10,393 nucleotides of DNA from Thermoplasmata archaeon (lineage in GTDB: Archaea > Thermoplasmatota > Thermoplasmata > Thermoplasmatales > Thermoplasmataceae): assembly GCA_021835265.1 (NCBI GenBank), contig JAKBQK010000230.1:1-10393 (forward strand), given 5' to 3'. Below, piece after piece: positions 1-6,158 of this stretch. Position 1 is the first letter of the stretch. Every line of letters begins with the position of its first letter. The position numbers and the translations under genes are program-made. Under the pieces are notes generated by a model, which was not told where the DNA came from, did not search any database, and worked only from the letters and a program-made list of their open reading frames with translations.

Positions 1-236
1 TTGTGTATCAATCTCTTATAGAGTTAATTTCTGACTCTGGCAAACGGTCAATCAGAATACATCAATGACGGGTATCAATCTCTTATAGAGTTAATTTCTG
101 ACGAGTCTTGTTCCAGAATTCAATCAGCGGGGAAGGATGTATCAATCTCTTATAGAGTTAATTTCTGACAATGGTGTCAACATGGTACAGATAGGCGGTG
201 GAAGTGTATCAATCTCTTATAGAGTTAATTTCTGAC
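1..236 (-). CRISPR. CRISPR array, leader-proximal end (4 repeats, 3 full spacers)
   Basis: Four identical 31-nt repeats lie at 5-35, 72-102, 139-169 and 206-236, separated by three unrelated 36-nt spacers (36-71, 103-138, 170-205), giving a constant 67-nt period. Positions 1-4 are the end of another spacer, so the array continues to the left. Read on the minus strand, each repeat starts GTCAGAAATT and ends AGAGATTGATAC. The last 8 nt, ATTGATAC, resemble the usual archaeal ATTGAAAC/G handle, and they directly follow a short stem (CTCT, loop ATA, AGAG). Cas6 cutting at the foot of this stem would leave an 8-nt handle, so transcription runs right to left, as for the cas operon, with the leader at 237-388. 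Spacers of about 36 nt are typical of type I-D. The exact repeat edge could shift by a base. Confidence 0.98.
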
Positions 237-388
237 AAGTTATTTAGCCAAACTATATATATTAGTTTCGTTTTTTTGCACTTCAAATATAAGATTAGCC
301 AAATTTGTATAAAATCTTTTTTGTCCCAATCCGGGGGTTGACCAATATTGTTTGAGTTTTAATACTTAAATTGATCTAATCACACTCT
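237..388 (-). promoter_or_regulatory. CRISPR leader with promoter
   Basis: This AT-rich gap lies between the cas2 stop and the first repeat and has no ORF. Read on the minus strand it holds two TATA-like boxes, TTTTATAC at about 314-307 and TATATATA at 261-254. Each is followed by the 9-mer TTTGGCTAA (303-295 and 252-244). The nearer box would place the transcript start at about the first base of the first repeat; the farther box would give a pre-crRNA with roughly 48 nt of leader. A GC-rich patch (327-340, CAATCCGGGGGTTG on the plus strand) stands out. Its location fits the site where Cas1-Cas2 insert new spacers. No convincing T-tract terminator for the cas operon is visible. Confidence 0.75.
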
Positions 389-643
389 TTATATAAATCC
401 ATCTTCTACATCATTTTTACTTCCAATATTTATTGATTTTAAGATCTTTGAGGTTAACCATATTCTTACAGTTTCATCTTCCTTTACTTCCTTAGACAAG
501 ATATCATTTATTTTCATCAATTGTGCTTCAGTGAGGTCTCCTTCAAAAACACTGTTCTGAATTCTCAGAAGATATATCTGACAAATTTTCTTGAATTTCT
601 CAGTTCTGTTTGCAGTAACATCATATGCAATAATGACATGCAT
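389..643 (-). CDS. cas2: Cas2, CRISPR adaptation protein
   Basis: An 84-aa protein, the usual size for Cas2, which dimerises and bridges two Cas1 dimers to form the spacer integrase. The N-terminus MHVIIAYDV is the first beta strand of the ferredoxin-like fold and carries the conserved aspartate D8. The segment RIQNSVFEGDLTEAQL is the typical Cas2 helix-strand motif. An in-frame GTG lies three codons upstream (652), but ATG 643 gives the standard Cas2 start and has GGTGAT about five bases before it. The gene begins just after the cas1 TAG stop (647-645) and is the last cas gene before the leader. Confidence 0.96.
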   Translation of the reverse strand: MHVIIAYDVTANRTEKFKKICQIYLLRIQNSVFEGDLTEAQLMKINDILSKEVKEDETVRIWLTSKILKSINIGSKNDVEDGFI

Positions 644-644
644 C

Positions 645-1613
645 CTAATCACCAGGCAACCTTATGGGTTTATAATCTTCTATTCCTTCCACTTCCTTTG
701 CGTACTTATGGATTTCCATTCTAATAATCTCTCTATGAGAGACCTTTCTCTTAAGTTTATCATTATATGATGATGAATCCAACCAATTTTCCCAATTTTC
801 AACAAATACTTTTCTCCCTTTTTCATTCAACAGGATTCCATTTCCTATTTTATGAAAGTGGTCATCATTTGCCCTAATTATTCCTTGCTTCACAAGACTC
901 AAAATAAGGCGATCAACCAAACCCGGTTTGAAAATTTCCGAGAGGTCCAATGCCAATGCAAATCTTCCAGACTCAGGGGAGTGGTAAAATGGAATAGTTA
1001 TATTTATTGACGTCTTTCTAGACTGAGTTACAAATTCTGAATAAAGTAAAGAATTTCCAAACGAAATTAATGAATTACCAAAATTTGAAGGTGGTCTTTT
1101 CTCTCTGGTAATTATTCTGAATTCCTCCGGCAATAGCTGATCCAATTTAGAGTAGTAAATCCTTCTCATTCTTGCTTCTGAAAGCATTAAGCTTTCAACA
1201 GTGTTATCTGTTAAATCAAATATGATATCATCTCCTCTTTCTCCAAATTTCTTTAGAAGTGCAATCATATTTTTTCTGATTCCATTTAATAGATTTTTGG
1301 ACACTTCAACTCTTCGTCCGTAGTCTGCATATAATAAGGACTGTTTTATAGTCAAATCTCCGCTGAAGTAGGCTTCTTTAGGCCAGAAAGAACCCAGGTA
1401 ATTACCGTAAAATCCGAAGATGTGTAAACAGATATTGTTCTTTACTGCAAGATTCAATGCCCCGGATGTAATTGACACACCTCCGTAAAGGTCAAACGAA
1501 CTAACATTTTCTACAGGAACTCTAACCAGCTTATGATCCGAACTGTCAAATCGGAAAACCATTTGATCTGCAGACAAAGTTCCATTTGAAAAGATATGAT
1601 AATTCTTATTCAT
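645..1613 (-). CDS. cas1: Cas1, CRISPR integrase
   Basis: A 322-aa metal-dependent integrase that inserts prespacers into the array at the leader-repeat junction, working with Cas2 and here probably Cas4. The N-terminal beta domain begins MNKNYHIFSNGTL, followed by the VSSFDLYGGVSITSGAL segment. The helical catalytic domain shows the three expected metal ligands: E146 in LMLSEARMRRIYY, H211 in PFYHSPESGR, and E226 in LDLSEIFKPGLVDR. The frame stays open for 12 codons upstream, but ATG 1613 matches the family start and overlaps the cas4 stop as ATGA, with GGAGAT upstream. The overlap implies translational coupling. Length and active site look intact. Confidence 0.98.
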   Translation of the reverse strand: MNKNYHIFSNGTLSADQMVFRFDSSDHKLVRVPVENVSSFDLYGGVSITSGALNLAVKNNICLHIFGFYGNYLGSFWPKEAYFSGDLTIKQSLLYADYGRRVEVSKNLLNGIRKNMIALLKKFGERGDDIIFDLTDNTVESLMLSEARMRRIYYSKLDQLLPEEFRIITREKRPPSNFGNSLISFGNSLLYSEFVTQSRKTSINITIPFYHSPESGRFALALDLSEIFKPGLVDRLILSLVKQGIIRANDDHFHKIGNGILLNEKGRKVFVENWENWLDSSSYNDKLKRKVSHREIIRMEIHKYAKEVEGIEDYKPIRLPGD

Positions 1614-2122
1614 GCCCAGCACATCTCCATAAACCTGCATCCTGAGCATATGGGAATCATAACTGGTTTAGGGCAATCCCCATGTATTACTTTCAGAATT
1701 TCACTATATGCTGAATAGACCTTTTCCTGATTTCTTTCAATCTCTATCTTCTTTTTGGTTTGAGGAAGATGTAAAAAACCTACAGGTTCAGTACCAGTTA
1801 TCTCAAACATGATTTGCAAGTAAAAAAGTAACTGGAAATAGTGAGGCTTTGAGGGTGTCTTTCCCTTCTTAATTTCATGGACTTCTAAACGCCCAGAATA
1901 TTCAACGTAATCAATTGAGCAAAGACCCTGTATCGTGAGTCTTTTTCTAAGTCTGGGCTTTGTTTTTTCATCTATGTATATTCCTATTTGAATATGTTTG
2001 TTGTCCATACCAACGTCAATTCTCTTGTTTGAAAGCCAGAGTCTAGTTTTGCAAGAAGCAAAATCAAAAAAATGATTTCCCGTGACTACCCTTTGTTCAG
2101 ATAATTTGAGATTCTGTTGCAT
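1610..2122 (-). CDS. cas4: Cas4, iron-sulfur exonuclease for adaptation
   Basis: A 170-aa Cas4 of the RecB/PD-(D/E)XK nuclease family, which trims prespacers and helps select PAM and orientation during adaptation. Nuclease residues: H43, D71 in CSIDYVEY, E83 and K85 in EIKKGK, and Q97 in YFQLLFYL. The four cysteines expected to hold an Fe-S cluster are C24 (ASCKTRLWL) and C159, C162, C168 (CSGCRFMEMC). The start is ATG 2122, preceded at close spacing by GGAGGT; a TTG two codons upstream is less likely. The gene overlaps the end of cas3 by 26 bases and its own TGA overlaps the cas1 ATG. At about 170 aa it is a compact member of the family. Confidence 0.96.
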   Translation of the reverse strand: MQQNLKLSEQRVVTGNHFFDFASCKTRLWLSNKRIDVGMDNKHIQIGIYIDEKTKPRLRKRLTIQGLCSIDYVEYSGRLEVHEIKKGKTPSKPHYFQLLFYLQIMFEITGTEPVGFLHLPQTKKKIEIERNQEKVYSAYSEILKVIHGDCPKPVMIPICSGCRFMEMCWA

Positions 2123-3986
2123 TCTCAACCTCCACAGGTTTTAGCATTCCAGGGAAAATTATTTTTACTACACTACTAAGGGAGTCTATGGCATCGTGAA
2201 GATCAATGTCATAACCATCAAGGATGTCATACATGAATTCTTTAATTTCACGCGAATACTTATCCGAAAATCTTTGCCGATCTCTCATTTCATTTTCAGT
2301 AACACTTATTCGCTTAGTTGGCAATCTATAGTTAAGCTCAACTGTAGATGGTACAGGTTTAAATGATTTTATCAAGTACATGTTGCTGCTATCCTCTTTT
2401 ATCAATTCGAAATTACACCATTTCTTAACCCAGATTATGTCTTCAGTAGTTTTCATAACGTTCTTTCCACGATTCAGACCGACAACAACAGACATTGTCT
2501 CTCCCCGAAAATATCCTATGGAGAGCAGGAAATTATTCCACCAATCTTTAAGATCTTTTATATCCTCCGGATTTGGTTCATAAAGTTCAGAAATTTTATC
2601 AACTTCACCATTGAATGATAAAATAGAGTTATAAATTTCCGAAATAAGTCTGTCGTTCAACTTTAAAATAGATTGCTTTATCTGTTGCGCAAAATTATTC
2701 CTACTGCTTCTTATGGTGCATAAAGACATAAAGGCAGCAAAGTGTCTTTTTATACGGGACAAGTAAACATCTTTTTCGAATAGAATTTTATCAATTTTGT
2801 TCATAAAATCAGTAAAATCAGATATTTCCTCAGGTATTTCTCTTTCCAAGTATTCATTGACATGAATAGTTATTTCTCCTGATCTACCCTGCCTCCCTAT
2901 TCTCCCATACCTCTGTATAAGGTTTTCCTTATAGAGTCCAGGTTCAATATGTGAAATAGACACATCCAGATTGAGACCTTGTTCGGCAGCGTTCGTTGCT
3001 ATAATACACCTTTCCATACCTGTTATTGGTATTTTATTCATGGCCCTATTGGAGAACCCACTTAAATCCTTAATCATCTTCTCATCCATTTTTAAATCTA
3101 AAAGGATTGATCTTGATATTTCAGCATCAATCTTGTGATCAAACAGAAACAGGATTTTACTATCCGCATCCTTTAGAATGTTTAGGGCAGAACTCAAAGA
3201 ATCTTTGATTGGTGAACTTGTCACTGTAAGTTCTATCTCTCCCCTTATACGTCTGGAATTTGGGGTTTCATGATCATACGGTTTCACTTCTAAATCTGAA
3301 TAAGTTATGTCCAATATGGACAGCAATTCTTTTATTTTATGGCTAGGTGTTGCTGAAGTAAATATAATTTTTGGAACTCTCCCGATTAGCTTAGCCATGA
3401 ATAAAAAAGCGCACATTTTTCCCAGTTCTTCCTCGGAATAAACATGAAACTCGTCAAATATTATTATGTCAATTTCAGAAAAGATATCTGCTGTGTTTCT
3501 CAGTCTTGGGGCGTTTGTCCTATTACCTCTGTAGATATTGTAAAAACCGGTCAAGAAAAGGGCTATTACATCAGGATTAGAAATTACAATATCATTCAAG
3601 GAGAAACTCTCTCTCATTTTTTTCGCTCTTTCCCACAGAGTTAGACCGGTAAATTCCTTTCCGTATATCTTTGCAATTTTCAAATCGTGGAGTTCATCAT
3701 TATTAGATATGATCTCGTTCATATCGTCAAATGTTTGTGAAATGAGGAGGTTGTTTGGTGAAATTATAAGTGTTTTATATCTTCTTAGGGCTTGATTTGT
3801 GGTTGCTGATGGAAGAATGAAAGCAAAGGTTTTACCAGATGCAGTAGGTGCATCTATAAATAAACAATCGGTCTTAATATTCAAAATATCCTTAATTTTA
3901 GCCTGAAAATTATGCAGCTTGAACCCGAAAGCCTCTTCATTACTGTATTCAAGGAACTGAGCCGGAAAATGAAATGTTTTGCTTAT
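2097..3986 (-). CDS. cas3: Cas3 helicase without HD domain (type I-D Cas3')
   Basis: A superfamily 2 DNA helicase-translocase that unwinds target DNA after R-loop formation. Numbered from the proposed start, the motifs are: Q motif around FKLHNFQ, Walker A DAPTASGKT (45-53), DEFH box (178-181), TSATP (210-214), AAEQGLNLD, and motif VI QRYGRIGRQGR (358-368). No HD nuclease domain is fused to it, as expected for type I-D, where HD is in Cas10d. The start is unclear. The frame is open from the CTG at 3992, directly after an in-frame TGA, and contains no ATG or GTG before the helicase core. A TTG at 3884 would remove the Q motif. GAGGTGA (3999-3993) sits 6 nt before an in-frame ATA (3986), which would give a natural N-terminus (M/I)SKTFHFPAQF. 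I chose this start; the body of the gene is secure. Confidence 0.93.
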   Translation of the reverse strand: MSKTFHFPAQFLEYSNEEAFGFKLHNFQAKIKDILNIKTDCLFIDAPTASGKTFAFILPSATTNQALRRYKTLIISPNNLLISQTFDDMNEIISNNDELHDLKIAKIYGKEFTGLTLWERAKKMRESFSLNDIVISNPDVIALFLTGFYNIYRGNRTNAPRLRNTADIFSEIDIIIFDEFHVYSEEELGKMCAFLFMAKLIGRVPKIIFTSATPSHKIKELLSILDITYSDLEVKPYDHETPNSRRIRGEIELTVTSSPIKDSLSSALNILKDADSKILFLFDHKIDAEISRSILLDLKMDEKMIKDLSGFSNRAMNKIPITGMERCIIATNAAEQGLNLDVSISHIEPGLYKENLIQRYGRIGRQGRSGEITIHVNEYLEREIPEEISDFTDFMNKIDKILFEKDVYLSRIKRHFAAFMSLCTIRSSRNNFAQQIKQSILKLNDRLISEIYNSILSFNGEVDKISELYEPNPEDIKDLKDWWNNFLLSIGYFRGETMSVVVGLNRGKNVMKTTEDIIWVKKWCNFELIKEDSSNMYLIKSFKPVPSTVELNYRLPTKRISVTENEMRDRQRFSDKYSREIKEFMYDILDGYDIDLHDAIDSLSSVVKIIFPGMLKPVEVENATESQII

Positions 3987-3999
3987 ATGCAGTCACCTC
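3984..3999 (-). promoter_or_regulatory. cas3 Shine-Dalgarno site before a non-standard ATA start
   Basis: Just after the csc1 stop (4002-4000) the minus strand reads GAGGTGA (3999-3993), six bases, then ATA AGC AAA in the cas3 frame. The spacing is close to that in csc2 (AGGTGA, five bases, ATG). This suggests that ribosomes start at ATA, an ancestral ATG having changed to ATA. The GTG inside the site (3996) is in another frame and reaches a stop after 15 codons. Confidence 0.5.
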
Positions 4000-4686
4000 T
4001 CAGTTATGATCCAGCATCCCCTTTGCCTCATCCAGATTTAACCCTCTCGCAAGAACATATTGGGGTGAAACCTGTTCAATTTGAATATTGGGGTTTATTT
4101 TCATTAGTTTTGCAAGGCTCTCCTTTAACTTTTCAGTACCTTGAATTAATGACAATGTGTAAAGGTTCAAGGTTACCTCCTTTAGGTGATAGTTCTCTAT
4201 TTCTCTGATCATCCCAAGGCATTCCTTTGTATTACCGATTCTAACGGTAAATTCCTTTGGAAATTTATCCTCTTCACTATCAAAAAATGATGAAAAAATG
4301 AATTTATTTCCAGGTTCAAGTCCCTGACGCTTTAACCAGTTTCTCATAGGTGCTCTTGCTGAATCCGCAATCGCCTTTCCTTGCGGATACCCTTCACTAA
4401 TAAAGCTTGTGGCAATATCAAAAATCTTTGTAAATTTCAGCTGAGATAATGGTTCCAAAATACTTAATTTAAAGCCAATGTCTAAAATTTCAGAATAATT
4501 CGGTTTATGAGAATTATATCCGAATTTCAGTTGCTTCAGACCAAGTGTATTGTTAATTGCATACATCATCGCAAGGTCTCCAATCCAGGGAGAAGTTACA
4601 GTAGCACCAGCAGCTCCAGATTCTATCCTGCTTCTGTAATATAAAGGAGATAGAAGGGTCATTTCATAATTCTTCACTTGTCTCAT
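4000..4686 (-). CDS. csc1: Csc1, type I-D Cas5 subunit
   Basis: A 228-aa Cas5-group RAMP protein of the type I-D effector, expected to bind the 5' handle of the crRNA and cap the Csc2 backbone next to Cas10d. The N-terminal part shows the Csc1 pattern: a first strand NYEMTLLSPLYYRSR, a glycine/alanine-rich turn, then WIGDLAMMYAINNTLGL, corresponding to the family segment around I-G-N/D-x-A-L/M-x-Y-A. The C-terminal half is not clearly recognisable by eye. Assignment also rests on position directly after csc2. Possible starts are GTG 4695, ATG 4686 and GTG 4677. ATG 4686 is preferred because GTGAG lies about five bases before it, although GTG 4677 would match the usual short Csc1 N-terminus. 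The start overlaps the end of csc2. Confidence 0.87.
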   Translation of the reverse strand: MRQVKNYEMTLLSPLYYRSRIESGAAGATVTSPWIGDLAMMYAINNTLGLKQLKFGYNSHKPNYSEILDIGFKLSILEPLSQLKFTKIFDIATSFISEGYPQGKAIADSARAPMRNWLKRQGLEPGNKFIFSSFFDSEEDKFPKEFTVRIGNTKECLGMIREIENYHLKEVTLNLYTLSLIQGTEKLKESLAKLMKINPNIQIEQVSPQYVLARGLNLDEAKGMLDHN

Positions 4687-5749
4687 CTGACTCACTTTTT
4701 TCCTCTTTCTTATCTTGTTTTTTTGTCTTATTTTTCTTCTCTGATTTTTCTGGGTTCAGAATATTTGCGTACTTAATGAGTTCTGTCGCATCCTCCTTTA
4801 ATGAATTGTATACTTCAGATAGTTCGGACGATGAAAGGTGGTTAGTCCAATCTAAAAAATTATTCAGGTCATCCTTAGTGACCAGTTTCCCTCTCTCTTC
4901 TCTTGCCATTGCATTCAGGACATGCTCATTTATCATTTCTTTCAATTTCTCATTGGTCATGTCAAAAGCAATTTTTGGCTGAAGGTCTCTTGATATAGTG
5001 TATGAAGTAATAGGGAGTTCTTCTTCACCACAGTAAATTCCAACAACATTGTTCTTTATATTAGGTCCTGTAATGGATGTTTGAGCCCCGTAACTTCTTT
5101 CACTCAAAGATAGAATTAAATGAATTAAGGTCTCTGGTGTTGGATTTTTTACTGTTATAAAAGATGGGAAAAAGACACCCGGGAGAATATATTCTGTGTT
5201 GAACAAACTGGTCCTATTCTTCCCGCTATCTCTATCCCACATTGTGCCAGCCTCTGATAGAGAATTATGAGTTAACTGCTTAGTAATATCGGCCCGACTC
5301 CTAATACTGTAAGAAGAAGAATAAAATACCCTTGTTGGAAGCATTGCCTGCCCCGCATCTCCTCCTTTAACAACGCTGTCTCCAAAAATTGCAGAATTTG
5401 GGTTTCCCAGATAAGAAATTTCCCCAACATTATTATATTCATACTGGGGAGAAATTACATTGAACATACGACATAGCTTCAAACCCATCAGCTTTTCCTT
5501 TGACTTAAATTTTCTGGCAGGGACTTCCACTATTTCTTTCTCTATTCCTGAATCCAACTGCATTACCAAAGTTATGGTAGACTCCGGATCGTCACTTCTA
5601 TCTATCATGGGTCCTATTGTCTCTCTCAAAACGTAAAGAGTAATTACTCTCCTCTTGTTTTGAGCTAGGGCTGGAATCCCATCTTCATTTTTAGCAAAGC
5701 AATTCTCACCAAACTTGGAATAAACATATTCTCTTATATTTTCAATCAT
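4664..5749 (-). CDS. csc2: Csc2, type I-D Cas7 backbone subunit
   Basis: A 361-aa Cas7-group RAMP that should polymerise along the crRNA spacer and present it for pairing with target. Recognisable Csc2 segments are PARKFKSKEKLMGLKLCR (77-94), GNPNSAIFGD (115-124), the region TRVFYSSSYSIRSR to QLTHNSLSEAGT (139-169), and YGAQTSITGPNIKN (220-233). After about residue 333 there is a charged tail of Lys and Glu, probably disordered. ATG 5749 is preferred over GTG 5758, because AGGTGA sits five bases before the ATG and overlaps the upstream GTG. The ATG overlaps the cas10d stop by 8 bases (ATGATTGA), so translation is coupled. Confidence 0.95.
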   Translation of the reverse strand: MIENIREYVYSKFGENCFAKNEDGIPALAQNKRRVITLYVLRETIGPMIDRSDDPESTITLVMQLDSGIEKEIVEVPARKFKSKEKLMGLKLCRMFNVISPQYEYNNVGEISYLGNPNSAIFGDSVVKGGDAGQAMLPTRVFYSSSYSIRSRADITKQLTHNSLSEAGTMWDRDSGKNRTSLFNTEYILPGVFFPSFITVKNPTPETLIHLILSLSERSYGAQTSITGPNIKNNVVGIYCGEEELPITSYTISRDLQPKIAFDMTNEKLKEMINEHVLNAMAREERGKLVTKDDLNNFLDWTNHLSSSELSEVYNSLKEDATELIKYANILNPEKSEKKNKTKKQDKKEEKSESDETSEEL

Positions 5750-6158
5750 TTTTTTCACCTTCTTTCTTTTTCTCCTGTATTCTTCTCCACATTTCCATAT
5801 TATACATCAAAGCAAATTGATAGATTAAATCCTTTCTCCTGTCATTTCCGGGCATCTTGTTTTTAAATTCTGACCTCATCAATCCAATAAATGCATCCGC
5901 TAAACCAACGCAATGTAATTGGACCTCCTTTCCTGAGTATTTGTTTTCTCTATTGGCATAATTCCATATTGTTCCCGCGATTTTCTCCTTTAAATCTTTG
6001 TCTTCATGATTAAGGTACTTTATGTACAACTTCATACACTCTCGAATCATCCAGGTATTATCATTGTTAGATTTTGGACCATTCTGAGAAATGCCACATG
6101 CCTCATCAACTACTTTATCCATCCATTCTTTGTTCAAATCTTTTTTAAATTCTTCCAT
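5742..6158 (-). CDS. cas11d: candidate internally translated small subunit Cas11d
   Basis: In studied type I-D systems the small subunit Cas11d is made from an internal start within the 3' end of cas10d, in the same frame. Here the last part of Cas10d is predicted helical and lysine/glutamate rich, like Cas11 proteins. Two in-frame ATG codons lie at the right distance from the end: ATG 6179 (145 aa, no clear ribosome site) and ATG 6158 (138 aa). The latter has AAGGAG 11 bases before it and a second purine run, GAGTGG, closer in. This start was chosen by distance and purine content only. No separate cas11 gene exists in the operon, which supports the idea. Confidence 0.4.
   Translation of the reverse strand: MEEFKKDLNKEWMDKVVDEACGISQNGPKSNNDNTWMIRECMKLYIKYLNHEDKDLKEKIAGTIWNYANRENKYSGKEVQLHCVGLADAFIGLMRSEFKNKMPGNDRRKDLIYQFALMYNMEMWRRIQEKKKEGEKND

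Noticed and set aside
327..340. GC-rich near-palindrome as a hairpin terminator for the cas operon
   Set aside because: The loop would be only two bases and no T-run follows on the minus strand.
2319..2339. Partial similarity to the CRISPR repeat (GCAATCTATAGTTAAGCTC)
   Set aside because: It lies in cas3 coding sequence with several mismatches and no periodicity; chance match in AT-rich DNA.
3912..4208. 98-aa plus-strand ORF over the cas3/csc1 junction
   Set aside because: It is antisense to csc1 and the start of cas3, with no promoter or ribosome site and no recognisable family.
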